Assembly (NCBI GenBank): GCA_032358165.1
Contig: JAALGY010000032.1
Coordinates: forward strand, 1,426,001 to 1,490,000
DNA from: Diplosphaera chodatii
Lineage: Eukaryota > Chlorophyta > Trebouxiophyceae > Prasiolales > Stichococcaceae
DNA length: 64,000 nucleotides
Direction: 5' to 3'
Shown here: in pieces, positions 45,000-56,980 of the stretch
How positions within the stretch are numbered: position 1 is the stretch's first letter
Layout: every line of letters begins with the position of its first letter
The notes under the pieces: generated by a model
What the model was told of the DNA's origin: nothing
The model's input: the letters and a program-made list of their open reading frames with translations, nothing else
Database searches by the model: none
Program-made: the position numbers and the translations under genes

Positions 45000-47900
45000 A
45001 TGGCGGCACTCAATGCACGCCGACGCCGAAAGGTCGCCAGTGGAGTCGTGCGGGCTGGCCTGGTGCTGTCGGTGGTGCTCATTACAGCATTTGTGTTGCA
45101 TCACCCCGTGACCCTGGTTCTGCGGCAGTTAACGAGGTTGGCTGATGGCAGCAATGGCGGCAACGGCAGTGCCAGGGCCAGTCGAAAACCCTCTGCAGAC
45201 GGCCGATCCCTGACAGGTACGGCACGGTCGTGCAGCATATGAAGCCACTGCTGGATGTGTGTACGTCATGTCGGGCTGTCAACCACATCAGCCAATCGCT
45301 GTTCAATCCGTGCAGAGGAGCGGCTCCAGCAAGATACATTCCTCAGCGCAAATGCCAGCATCGTGGACGAGATAGCAGCCCTGGGTCATGCCCTTCTGCA
45401 CCCGCCCAAGCAGCCGTCTACAGCTGGTCCAAACAGGGCGGGCTGCCTGCCGGATCACTGGACTGGCAACCCTGGTGACTACAATCTCACACGGTGGGTA
45501 CAAGCATGCCGGCATTGATTTGCTGAGCTGCTGCTGTCTCAATGCAAGCTTGCACCAGAGTCTGTTCTGAAACTTTCGTCACTGTCACAGGGAGGCCATT
45601 GCTTGCGTGGCAGATGCGGATGATGTGGTGATGGTGACATGGGCCAACTGGCACTACCAGGACTTTGTGCGGAACTGGGTGGACCATGTGCGTGCAGCCA
45701 ACATCTCCAGCTTCCTGGTGCGTCTCGCGTCGCCAAACGCTGCCATTGGCTGAGCTGACACAGGCAATGCACTGCATTATTGATGCATGCGGCACATTTG
45801 TGCAGAGTGTGCTGTCAACCTGTACATCTTGCCTGCTCCATTGTCTATACTGTCTGCTCAGGTGGGGGCCATGGATGACAAGCTGCTGGAGGCGCTCGCT
45901 TCGGATGGCGTGGGCGCCTTCAGCATGGACTCTGGCCTCACCACCGGGGACTTTGGCTGGGGCTCGGCGACATTCCACAAGATGGTGACGACCCTCGCTC
46001 CGCTGTGCATGCAGTGCAGGATGTGAAACACCTGTGCACCTGTGGCTTGGCACAACACGGCCACTGAAGGGGCTGTGGCACCGGTGGTGCAGGGGCGTGA
46101 GAAGATTGGGCTCATCAATACATTCACGCACCTCAACTTCAGCATCCTGGTGTCGGACGTGGACACGGTGTGGATGCGCAACCCGCTGCCCTTCATGGCC
46201 GACCTCCCCCAGGCCGACGTCCTCACCTCCAGCGACCACCTGGTGCAACTGTTCACTGGCAGCGTGTGGAATCGGGACCAGCCTGCCGACCTGTGTCTTG
46301 CAGAACACAGCTGCAGAGCTCAGCAGGCTCACCATCTACTACGCTGATCATCCAGTGCTCGGCAGCCTGATGCAAGCATGTGACGAGATGTGCAGAGGGC
46401 GACCACGCCTGACGGCGGACTGGAGTGGCCTGACGAGGCCATGTCGCCCGCCAACATTGGCATCATGCTCGTGCGGGCCAACGCCAACGAGTTTGCCAAG
46501 GTGCGTCACACGATTTGATGCCATCAGAGTAAACAGCAGGTAAAGCTATGGCTTCATGCTGCAGCGACTTCTTGTGCGAGCACCAATGTGACAGGACCAC
46601 TGACCACTGCAGGAGTGGCTGGCAGCTATTTTGAAGGACGACAACTACTGGGATCAGAATGCATTCAATGACCTGATGCGGCGCGGTGCTGAGTACATGC
46701 CACGACGAGACGACCGCCTCTTTAAGTGCGCCGCCTCGATTATAGTGCACACCATACGATATGGTCTTGGATGCATGTGTCAGTTGGTCTGTCACCTACC
46801 CTCGTGCCTGAAGCTGTGTGAAGGCCTGAGCTGACGACCATGTTCTGTGCAGAGGCTATGACAAGAAGTTCCTGTTTGGCATCCTGCCGGTGGCGACCTT
46901 CTGCAGCGGCCACACGTTCTTCGTGCAGCGCATGCCCGAGAAGCTGGGGCTGGATGCCTATGTTGCACACGCCACCTTTCAGTACTCGGGCACCCCCGGG
47001 AAGCGCCACCGCTTCCGGGAGGCGCTCCTGTGGAATGTGAGGACTGTGACCATCCTCTGTCCTGGCACAGCTTGAACACATGCAAGCCTCAGGGTTTGTC
47101 TCGTTGTCTTTTGAGGTCCTGAAGCTGCAGCCACCATCTTGGCATAGCCACCGGTGTGATGCAAGAAGACTTGGAGAGTGCAATTGCTCCGTGCAACGAT
47201 GCAACTTGCACGCAAGTGGTGACCTCGCAGGACCCGCCGGACTACTTTGCGGGGCGGTACCTGGCGTACCGGCCGAACGTCCCCAGCGAGCTGCTGCGCG
47301 CGGCGACGCCGCCGGACCAGGAGCACCCGCCGCAGAACATGACGCACGTGGCGCCGCAGTTCGACCTGGTCCATCACCAGTACAAGCAGGCGCGCCACGC
47401 TCCAGCCGGCACACGCCACGCTGCAGCTCATGCGCCCTGCCGAGGCTGGGCAGTTCTTTGCGGTGTGGACCATGCCTGTGGGAGTCTGAGCGTTCACTGC
47501 CACCTGCTGCAGCTGCGCAGCGCCTGGGCGGTTGCGCAGGCCCTGAACAGGACGCTGGTGCTGCCGGAGTTCTGGAGCGGGCAGGACAGGTACTGTCTCC
47601 TGCCGCTGCGCAGTGTGCACCTGTTCGCATGACAGGGATTGTTTTACAGCGGTGTTGCCTACGCATGTGACGCCTTAACTCAACCATTGGTGGCAGGTAC
47701 TGGGCGCCGCACAACGGCAGGCTGCCAGGCTCGGGACTGGACCTGCCATTCATGGCGCCAGCAGACCACTTCCTGGAGCTGGAAGCGTACGCTGGATCTG
47801 CTTGCTGTTTGAAAGCTCTCTGGGTTGCATCTGGATTATGTGTGTTGTGGTCGACAAGGAGGCAGTGTTTTCGAGCAGTCACCATTTGCTTCGGGTTGAC

Positions 47901-48763
47901 CAGCCCAGAATGACGCTGTGCTTGCGACTTGCTGGTCTTTCTCCGCAGCTCCATGGTGCATCCGAAGCCCGAAGCAGAGTTTGGGCCGCACATGGACTAC
48001 CGGGAGCACAGCTTCCTGCGCAACCCGCGCATGCCAGCTGCCGTGCGTCAGTCGCGCGTGCGCGTCACCGTCTGCAAACCGGTGGGCGCACTGCCTGCTG
48101 AGGCACACTGTCAGTCAGCTACAGGGACCTGGGCAATGCTGCCGACTGCCTTTCGGTAACAACCGTGGTTAGTTGGGTGCGGCTTGATGTCAGGTGATGC
48201 AATGTCTGTATGTTCATGATGGCTTGGCAGGACATTGACGAGCGGCAGTGCAGCGATGGCGGCGGACCGGCGCACGAGGCAGCAGGCCGCGTGCGGCTGC
48301 GGCAGCACCTGAACGACCGGCAGCTGGTGGCTGCACTCCAGGTGCCACTGGCTTGTATGCTGTGGAATCGCAATCGCACCCACTTTGGCCGGGCGTGGGC
48401 TGCTGACCCGGCGTGGGCTGCCGAGTCGCCTCTGCTCGCGCCTTGTGGCTGCATATTTGTCACAGTGCATGGGCAAATATATGAGTGCTTGCGTGATCAA
48501 CGGTGCCTGCTCCTGCGCAGCCATTTGAGGACCGCAGCCTCATGCTGTTCGACACAATGCTGGACGCATGTGATGGCTTCGAAGATGCAGAGGTGACGCG
48601 GCGCTTCCACAACCGGCTGCGTGATGTAACGGGCCTGTTCTGCTGTATCAACGAGCAGCCGCGTGGCAACGTGTTCTATGATATGTGGTATGATGTCATA
48701 CCGCATACCGACCGCTTCGGCCGGGAGTTCAAAGGAAAGTGGCAACCCATACTGGGACCCTGA
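45000..48763 (+). CDS. GT77 family glycosyltransferase, XEG113-like (copy B)
   Basis: Type II Golgi arabinosyltransferase closely following plant XEG113. Exon 1 (45000-45217) encodes MAALNARRRRKVASGVVRAG followed by a signal anchor LVLSVVLITAFVLHHPVTLV. Then VMVTWANWHYQDFVRNWVDH (near 45630), GAMDDKLLEALASDGVGAFS (near 45865), TTGDFGWGSATFHKM, and the DxD block in FSILVSDVDTVWMRNPLPFM (46140-46197) with ADVLTSSDHLV. Next are NIGIMLVRANANEFAK (46455), WDQNAFNDLMRRGAEY (near 46650), LFGILPVATFCSGHTFFVQR (46873), HATFQYSGTPGKRHRFREAL, DPPDYFAGRYLAYRPNVPSE (47232), ALNRTLVLPEFWSGQDR, and the last exon (from about 48522) with VTGLFCCINEQPRGNVFYDM and a TGA at 48761-48763. All family blocks are present in order, better conserved than in copy A. 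Confidence 0.92.
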
Positions 48764-49015
48764 CATAGAGAAGTTGTTTGAGTCGCTGATTCGATTTTCA
48801 GCACTGTCCCTGTGATTTCAAACAGTTCACCGTTGAATGGTTTGACTTGCACCAAATTCTGCTGATACAGATCACGTGCAACACCACACTTGCCAACGAA
48901 GTCTCTTCGCCAGCCTGGCTTGCACTCAGGCATGAATGCCATTGCCAGTGCAACTAAGGATGAAACCTTGTGAGGGATTCACATAAAGCAATGGGAAACG
49001 AAGAGTGTTCATGTC
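48764..49015 (+). other. 3' flank of GT77 gene B up to element 2
   Basis: About 250 unique bases that should be the 3' untranslated region of the glycosyltransferase. The repeat element begins abruptly at about 49016. Confidence 0.45.
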
Positions 49016-52000
49016 ATCTACATGCTGCCGTCGCCACCTCACAAAGGATCCCAGTGACCACAGGATCCTTTGTTGGAGGACCACGTCATCTATGTGCCGT
49101 CGTCGCCACCTGACAAAGGATCACAGTGCCATGCACCAAAGGATCCCAGTGACCACAGGATCCTTTGTTGGAGGACCACGTCATTTGCCAACCAACAAAG
49201 GATCTCAGTGATCCTTTGTAGCCACTGAGATCCTTTGTTAGAGGACCACGTCATCTATGTGCCGTCGTCGCCACCTGACAAAGGATCACAGTGCCATGCA
49301 ACAAAGGATCCCAGTGACCACAGGATCCTTTGTTAGACGACCACATCATCTGCCATACAACAAAGGATCACTGTGTGATCCTTTGTGGCCACTGAGATCC
49401 TTTGCTAGAGGACCACGTCATTTGCCATACAACAAAGGATCTCAGTGATCCTTTGTAGCCACTAAGATCCTTTGTCTAGAGGGCCACGTCCGGTCATCTA
49501 TGTGCCGTCGTCGCCACCTGACAAAGGATCACAGTGCCATGCACCAAAGGATCCCAGTGACCACAGGATCCTTTGTTGGAGGACCACGTCATTTGCCAAC
49601 CAACAAAGGATCTCAGTGATCCTTTGTAGCCACTGAGATCCTTTGTTAGAGGACCACGTCATCTATGTGCCGTCGTCGCCACCTGACAAAGGATCACAGT
49701 GCCATGCAACAAAGGATCCCAGTGACCACAGGATCCTTTGTTAGACGACCACATCATCTGCCATACAACAAAGGATCACTGTGTGATCCTTTGTGGCCAC
49801 TGAGATCCTTTGCTAGAGGACCACGTCATTTGCCATACAACAAAGGATCTCAGTGATCCTTTGTAGCCACTAAGATCCTTTGTCTAGAGGGCCACGTCCG
49901 GTCATCTATGTGCCGTCGTCGCCACCTGACAAAGGATCACAGTGCCATGCACCAAAGGATCCCAGTGACCACAGGATCCTTTGTTGGAGGACCACGTCAT
50001 TTGCCAACCAACAAAGGATCTCAGTGATCCTTTGTAGCCACTGAGATCCTTTGTTAGAGGACCACGTCATCTATGTGCCGTCGTCGCCACCTGACAAAGG
50101 ATCACAGTGCCATGCAACAAAGGATCCCAGTGACCACAGGATCCTTTGTTAGACGACCACATCATCTGCCATACAACAAAGGATCTCAGCGATCCTTTGT
50201 AGCCACTGAGATCCTTTGCTAGAGGACCACGTCATCTATGTGCCGTCGTCGCCACCTGACAAATGATCACAGTGCCATGCACCAAAGGATCCCAGTGACC
50301 ACAGGATCCTTTGTTGGAGGACCACATCATTTGCCAATCAACAAAGGATCTTTATAGCCACTGAGATCCTTTGTTGGAGGACCACGTCATCTATGTGCCG
50401 TCGTCGCCACCTGACAAAGGATCACAGTGCCATGCAACAAAGGATCCCAGTGACCACAGGATCCTTTGTTAGACGACCACATCATCTGCCATACAACAAA
50501 GGATCACTGTGTGATCCTTTGTGGCCACTGAGATCCTTTGCTAGAGGACCACGTCATTTGCCATACAACAAAGGATCTCAGTGATCCTTTGTAGCCACTA
50601 AGATCCTTTGTCTAGAGGGCCACGTCCGGTCATCTATGTGCCGTCGTCGCCACCTGACAGAGGATCACAGTGCCATGCAATAAAGGATCCCAGTGACCAC
50701 AGGATCCTTTGTTAGAGGACCACGTCATTTGCCATACAACAAAGGATCACTGTGCGATCCTTTGTAGCCACTGAGATCCTTTGCTAGAGGACCACGTCAT
50801 CTATGTGCCGTCGTCGCCACCTGACAAAGGATCACAGTGCCATGCAACAAAGGATCCCAGTGACCACAGGATCCTTTGTTAGACGACCACATCATCTGCC
50901 ATACAACAAAGGATCACTGTGTGATCCTTTGTGGCCACTGAGATCCTTTGCTAGAGGACCACGTCATTTGCCATACAACAAAGGATCTCAGTGATCCTTT
51001 GTAGCCACTAAGATCCTTTGTCTAGAGGGCCACGTCCGGTCATCTATGTGCCGTCGTCGCCACCTGACAAAGGATCACAGTGCCATGCACCAAAGGATCC
51101 CAGTGACCACAGGATCCTTTGTTGGAGGACCACGTCATTTGCCAACCAACAAAGGATCTCAGTGATCCTTTGTAGCCACTGAGATCCTTTGTTAGAGGAC
51201 CACGTCATCTATGTGCCGTCGTCGCCACCTGACAAAGGATCACAGTGCCATGCAACAAAGGATCCCAGTGACCACAGGATCCTTTGTTAGACGACCACAT
51301 CATCTGCCATACAACAAAGGATCTCAGCGATCCTTTGTAGCCACTGAGATCCTTTGCTAGAGGACCACGTCATCTATGTGCCGTCGTCGCCACCTGACAA
51401 ATGATCACAGTGCCATGCACCAAAGGATCCCAGTGACCACAGGATCCTTTGTTGGAGGACCACATCATTTGCCAATCAACAAAGGATCTTTATAGCCACT
51501 GAGATCCTTTGTTGGAGGACCACGTCATCTATGTGCCGTCGTCGCCACCTGACAAAGGATCACAGTGCCATGCAACAAAGGATCCCAGTGACCACAGGAT
51601 CCTTTGTTAGACGACCACATCATCTGCCATACAACAAAGGATCACTGTGTGATCCTTTGTGGCCACTGAGATCCTTTGCTAGAGGACCACGTCATTTGCC
51701 ATACAACAAAGGATCTCAGTGATCCTTTGTAGCCACTAAGATCCTTTGTCTAGAGGGCCACGTCCGGTCATCTATGTGCCGTCGTCGCCACCTGACAGAG
51801 GATCACAGTGCCATGCAATAAAGGATCCCAGTGACCACAGGATCCTTTGTTAGAGGACCACGTCATTTGCCATACAACAAAGGATCACTGTGCGATCCTT
51901 TGTAGCCACTGAGATCCTTTGCTAGAGGACCACGTCATCTATGTGCCGTCGTCGCCACCTGACAAATGATCACAGTGCCATGCACCAAAGGATCCCAGTG

Positions 52001-52560
52001 ACCACAGGATCCTTTGTTGGAGGACCACATCATCTGCCAATCAACAAAGGATCACTGTGTGATCCTTTGTGGCCACTGAGATCCTTTGCTAGAGGACCAC
52101 GTCATTTGCCATACAACAAAGGATCTCAGCGATCCTTTGTAGCCACTAAGATCCTTTGTCTAGAGGGCCACGTCCGGTCATCTATGTGCCGTCGTCGCCA
52201 CCTGACAGAGGATCACAGTGCCATGCAACAAAGGATCCCAGTGACCACAGGATCCTTTGTTAGAGGACCACGTCATTTGCCATACAACAAAGGATCACTG
52301 TGCGATCCTTTGTAGCCACTGAGATCCTTTGCTAGAGGACCACGTCATCTATGTGCCGTCGTCGCCACCTGACAAAGGATCACAGTGCCATGCACCAAAG
52401 GATCCCAGTGACCACAGGATCCTTTGTTGGAGGACCACATCATCTGCCAATCAACAAAGGATCTTTATAGCCACTGAGATCCTTTGTTGGAGGACCACGT
52501 CATCTACGTGCCGTCGTCGACCGCCTGACAAAGGATCTCAGGGCCATGCACCAAAGGATC
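49016..52560 (+). repeat. Left arm tandem array of element 2, with higher-order repeat
   Basis: More than a hundred copies of ACAAAGGATC or its complement GATCCTTTGT, embedded in units such as GAGGACCACGTCATCTATG and GCCGTCGTCGCCACCTGACA. Periodicity has two levels. Identical 189-base open frames start at 49257, 49665, 50393, 50803 and 51531, spaced 408, 728, 410 and 728. Thus a block of 1138 bases is tandemly duplicated (for example 49665 to 50803, and 50393 to 51531). Private variants recur at the same 1138-base offset: ACAAATGATC at about 50260 and 51398, ACAGAGGATC at about 50655 and 51793. Confidence 0.88.
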
Positions 52561-53727
52561 TAAGTGTTGTCAGCCGGTCCTTTGTTAGATGACCACGCCG
52601 CGATCCTTTGTTGGTTGTTGCCACTCACAAAGGAATTGGCTGATTCGGGGTGGCTGAGTCGGCCTTTGTTTCGACGGACTACCGATCCTTTGTTGGTCAA
52701 CTCTTTGTCTACTTCAATCAACGGAGATCCAGTCACATGACCAAGGATCCTTTCATCAAAAGCCCCCACGGTCCTTGGTTATCACAAAGCTGCAGGGCGG
52801 TGGTGACTTTCGATCCTTTGTTGGGGACCACGGCGATCCTTTGTTGGTGTATAACTTTATCAGATGGATCACGGTGGTCGACCATCGACAAAGGGTCCTT
52901 TGTCATTTGACGCTGCGATCCTGTGTTAGTTGGCCTGAGAACCTCTTTTTATCCATGCCAACAAAGGATCCAGTGGCATTCCGCGTTGTTACCTGGCACT
53001 GTGGATCATTTGTTCGATGCGGAAAGCTCTATGTTCACGGCGATGTCGGTCAACCCTAATGTCACTGGGATCCTTTGTCAGTAGGCAGCGTGATCCTTTG
53101 TCAGTTGGTCGGATCCTTTGTCGGTCCTGCGGTCGTTTTCAATGGTAACTGGGTCCTTTATTAGAGTGAGCGATGCTCTATTTGGAGTGACTTTAATCCT
53201 TTGTCGGCTCTAACAAAGGATCCAGTGGTCATCGGGGGATCCTTTGTTGGAGTGAGCCGTGGCCCTTTTGGAGTGACTAAAGGATCCTTTATTGGTGCCT
53301 TGAAAGGACCTTGTCAATTGACAAAGGATCCTTTTGGTCACTGGGATCCTTTGTCAGAGAGCCATGGTCTATTTGGAGTGACCAGGATCCCTTGTTGGCT
53401 CTAAGAAAGGATCGCAGTGGCCATTGGGATCCTTTTGTAGTGACTAGGATCCTTGGAGAAATCACCGGATCCTTTTTTAATGCCTTGAAAGGACCTTGCC
53501 ACTTGACACAGGATCCATATTACAGAGTGAGCCGTGGTCCTTTTGGAATGGCTGGGATCCTTGCTTTGCTGGCGCCTTGAAAGGAGCTCGTCTATTGACA
53601 AAGGATCCAGGTGGTTACTAGGTCCTTTGTTCATAGAGTAGGCCGTGGTCCGTTCGGAGTGACCAGGATTCTTTGTCAGAGAGCCGTGGTCCGTTCGGAG
53701 TGATTGCGATCTTTTGTCGGCTCAACA

Positions 53728-53890
53728 AAGGATCGACCGTGGCAAGGGATCGAACCGGGGACCTGCCGCTGGTCAAACGACCGGCGGAGCGGCGAGCATA
53801 TAACCCGGATTAAATTCAGTTTCGATCGATCGGGCCCCCGGCCCACCGGGACCACGCGGCGGGTCCCCGGTTCGATCCCCGGTCACGACG
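53728..53890. repeat. tRNA-like inverted repeat in the core of element 2
   Basis: Nearly the same sequence as 17214-17366: GGGATCGAACCGGGGACCTG on one side, GTCCCCGGTTCGATCCCCGG on the other, with GAGCATATAACCCGGATTAA and TTTCGATCGATCGGGCCCCC between. An extra partial repeat of the T-arm part (CGATCCCCGTTTCGATCCC) follows to about 53930. B-box-like motifs face both ways; no complete tRNA cloverleaf is visible. Confidence 0.6.
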
Positions 53891-54009
53891 CGATCCCCGT
53901 TTCGATCCCATCCCCGGTCACGACGCGATCCTTTGTCAGTTGGAGGTTTGACTCCTCCACAAGGATCCTTTGGTCGGTCGATTGAGGACCCTTTGTCGAC
54001 ACGCGACAC

Positions 54010-54230
54010 CCAAGAGAAAACAGACACACCCAAGAGAAAACAGAAATACCCAGAGAAAACAGACGCACCCAGGAGAAGAGAAAACAGAAACACAAGAGAA
54101 AACAGACGCACAAGAGAAAACAGAAACACCCAGGAGAAAACAGAAGCACAAGAGAAAACAGAAACACCCAGGAGAAGAGAAAACAGACACACCCTAAGAG
54201 AAAACAGACAGACAGACAGACAGAACAGAT
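54010..54230. repeat. GAGAAAACAGACACACC-type minisatellite, element 2
   Basis: Tandem units of about 14-20 bases on AAGAGAAAACAGACACACCC and AGAGAAAACAGAAACACCC, ending in an ACAG run. Homologous to 17453-17712 and again at the palindrome centre. The minus-strand Cys/Phe/Leu/Ser frames here are repeat artefacts. Confidence 0.82.
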
Positions 54231-55204
54231 GGTCAATGACAAAGGGCCCCCAAAAAGAGAAAACAGACACATCCGCCCAGAAAGGGCCTCCGTCGAAAGA
54301 CAACTGGAATCCATGTGACAAGGTCCTTTCGATGCACCCGCCAAAGGATCCTGGTCACTAACAAAGGATTCTGGCGCACTCTGACGAAGGATTCGAGTGG
54401 TCTAAAGGATCCTTTGTCACATGGATCAACAGTCGCTTTGAAGGGACCGTGGTCACTCCAAAAGGATCCCAGTGACCACATGGATCCAACGTCAACAGGA
54501 TCGGAGGAATGTTACAAGGATCCATTGTCAGTTGACAAGGTCCTTTCGATGCACAAACAAAGGATCCTGGCGCACTCTAACAACAATCCTGGCGCACTCT
54601 AACAAAGGATCCGAGTGACCAGATGGATCCTTTGTCACATGGATCCTTTGTCAGTATCAAAGGATCAACGGTCGCTTTGAAGGGATCGTGATCACTGTAG
54701 AAGGATCCCAGTGACCACATGGATCCAACGTCAACAGGATCCCGTGTCACGTGGATCCTTTGTCAAACGTTGACAAGGTCCTGTCGATGCGCCAACAAAG
54801 GATCCGGTGATTTCTAAAAGGATCCGAGTCACCAAAACAGGATCCCAATGCATTTGTGATCCTTTGTGAGAGCCGACAAAGGATCCTGTTCGCTACAAAA
54901 AGACCATGGCACTCTAACAAAGGATCACAGGGACCAAAAGGATCCTTTGTCAATTGACAAGGTCCTTTCGAGGCACCAACAAGGGATCCTTTAGTCACTC
55001 CAAAAGGGCCACGGCTCACTCCAACAAAGGATCCCCCAGTGACCACTGGATCCTTTGTTAAGAGCCGACAAAGGATTAAAGTCACTCCAAATAGAGCATC
55101 GCTCACTCTAATAAAGGACCCAGTTACCATTGAAAACGACCGCAGGACCGACAAAGGATCCGACCAACTGACAAAGGATCACGCTGCCTACTGACAAAGG
55201 ATCC

Positions 55205-56764
55205 CAGTGACATCAGGGTTGACCGACATCGCCGTGAACATAGAGCTTTCCGCATCGAACAAATGATCCACAGTGCCAGGTAACAACGCGGAATGCCACT
55301 GGATCCTTTATTTGTTGGCATGGATAAAAAGAGGTTCTCAGGCCAACTAACACAGGATCGCAGCGTCAAATGACAAAGGACCCTTTGTCGATGGTCGACC
55401 ACCGTGATCCATCTGATAAAGTTATACACCAACAAAGGATCGAAAGTCGGCACCGCCCTGCAGCTTTGTGGTAACCAAGGACCGTGCGCGCTTTTGACAA
55501 AGGATCCTTTGTCATGTGACTGGATCTCCTTTGATTGAAACAGACAAAGAGTTGACCAACAAAGGATCGGTAGTCCGTCGGAACAAAGGCCCGATGCAGC
55601 CACCCCGAATAAGCAGCCAATTCCTTTGTGAGTGGCAACAACCAACAAAGGATCGCGGCGTGGTCATCTAACAAAGGACCGGCTGACAACACTTAGATCC
55701 TTTGGTGCATGGCCCTGAGATCCTTTGTCAGGCGGTCGACGACGGCACGTAAATAAATGACGTGGCCCTCTAACAAAGGATCCAGTGGTCACTGTGGATC
55801 CTTTATTTGTTGTATGGCATTGTGGATCCTTTGTCAGGTGGGTGGCGACGATGGCGCGTAGATGACGTGGCCCTCTAGACAAAGGATCCAGCGGTCACTG
55901 TGGATCCTTTGTTGTATGGCAAATGGCATGGTCCTCTAACAAAGGATCCTGTGGTCACTGGGATCCTTTGTTGTATGGCACTGTGATCCTTTGTCAGGTA
56001 TGTGGCGACGACGGCACGTAAATGACGTGGCCCTCTAGACAAAGGATCCAGTGGTCACTGGGATCCTTTGTTGCATGGCACTGCGATCCTTTGTCAGCAG
56101 GTATATATGTGGCGACGACGGCGCGTAGATGACGTGGCCCTCTAGACAAAGGATCCAGCGGTCACTGTGGATCCTTTGTTGTATGGCAAATGACATGGTC
56201 CTCTAACAAAGGATCCTGTGGTCACTGGGATCCTTTGTTGCATGGCGCTGCGATCCTTTGTCAGGTATGTGGCGACGACGGCACGTAGATGACGTGGCCC
56301 TCTAGACAAAGGATCCAGTGGTCACTGGGATCCTTTGTTGTATGGCACTGCGATCCTTTGTCAGCAGGTATATATGTGGCGACGACGGCACGTAGATGAC
56401 GTGGCCCTCTAGACAAAGGATCCAGCGGTCACTGTGGATCCTTTGTTGTATGGCAAATGACATGGTCCTCTAACAAAGGATCCTGTGGTCACTGGGATCC
56501 TTTGTTGCATGGCGCTGCGATCCTTTGTCAGGTATGTGGCGACGACGGCACGTAGATGACGTGGCCCTCTAGACAAAGGATCCAGTGGTCACTGGGATCC
56601 TTTGTTGTATGGCAAATGACATGATCCTCCAACAAAGGATCCTGTGGTCACGGGGATCCTTTGTTGCATGGCGCTGCGATCCTTTGTCAGGTGGCGATGA
56701 TAGGTAGAGATGCACCTGGGAGCGGGCTTCCAACAAAGGATCGACGTGGTCTCTAACAAAGGAT
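55205..56764 (-). repeat. Right arm of element 2: inverted array
   Basis: Inverted counterpart of the left arm. The inner part (55205-55690) mirrors 52590-53085 almost base for base. The outer part (55690-56764) has repeated ACAAAGGATCCAGTGGTCAC, GATCCTTTGTTGTATGGC and GTGGCGACGACGGCACGTA units. Two tandem copies of a roughly 240-base block are visible (about 56034-56272 and 56274-56510). Confidence 0.82.
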
Positions 56765-56980
56765 CGGCTATTCGCAATAGCAATCGCCACGCCGTTCGCT
56801 GCGCTCCAGGGTGGAAGTGGGTCGCGGGTTTAGGGTCACACTGAGGAGCGCTGTGGTGCGACTGTGCAGTTTACGCTTGGTTTAAAGAGGGGTTTAACCA
56901 ACAGTGGTGCTGATTTACAAGCAGCATATAATGGCACAATGTTCGCTCGGAAAGCTGAATGGGAGCCAACCACCTCGCCA
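56765..56980. other. Short flank between element 2 and the SGNH hydrolase stop
   Basis: About 215 unique bases, presumably 3' untranslated sequence of the minus-strand hydrolase. Contains a single GGGTTTAGGGT, a lone telomere-like unit without tandem copies. Confidence 0.4.

Larger units (their letters stand above)
53095..55205. repeat. Core module of element 2
   Basis: GGATCCTTTGTC-type repeats joined to GCCGTGGTCC and GGAGTGACCAGGATC (53095-53710), a tRNA-like inverted repeat (53728-53886), the GAGAAAACAGACACACC minisatellite (54010-54230), and a mirrored run of repeats with ACAAAGGATC to about 55205. Positions 53618-54270 correspond to 17092-17710 of element 1. Confidence 0.8.
49016..56764. 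mobile_element. Giant palindromic foldback-like element 2 (ACAAAGGATCC arms)
   Basis: Imperfect palindrome of about 7.7 kb placed between two convergent genes. The outer end CATCTACATGCTGCCGTCGC plus CACCTCACAAAGGATC (49017-49052) is mirrored near 56672-56710. Inside, 52590-53085 is copied inverted as 55205-55660; landmarks are CACTCACAAAGGAATTGGCT, TATAACTTTATCAGATGGAT, AACCTCTTTTTATCCATGCC and TTCACGGCGATGTCGGTCAA. 53085-53240 is mirrored at about 55020-55205 (TCTATTTGGAGTGACTTTAA). The symmetry centre is near 54.13 kb, in the minisatellite. The left arm is expanded to about 3.5 kb by tandem repeats, against about 1 kb on the right. No credible coding sequence and no evident target-site duplication. 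Confidence 0.82.

Noticed and set aside
46740..47993. 417-residue minus-strand open frame
   Set aside because: It is antisense to well-supported exons of GT77 gene B; GC-rich exons commonly leave long antisense frames open.
49257..52315. Repeated 63-residue open frames as a tandem protein-coding family
   Set aside because: Each frame merely reads through the ACAAAGGATC array; composition follows the repeat, and the frames have no protein-like features.
49016..56764. CRISPR-like appearance of regularly spaced short repeats
   Set aside because: The host is eukaryotic, the repeats occur in both orientations, the spacers are themselves repeated, and there are no cas genes.
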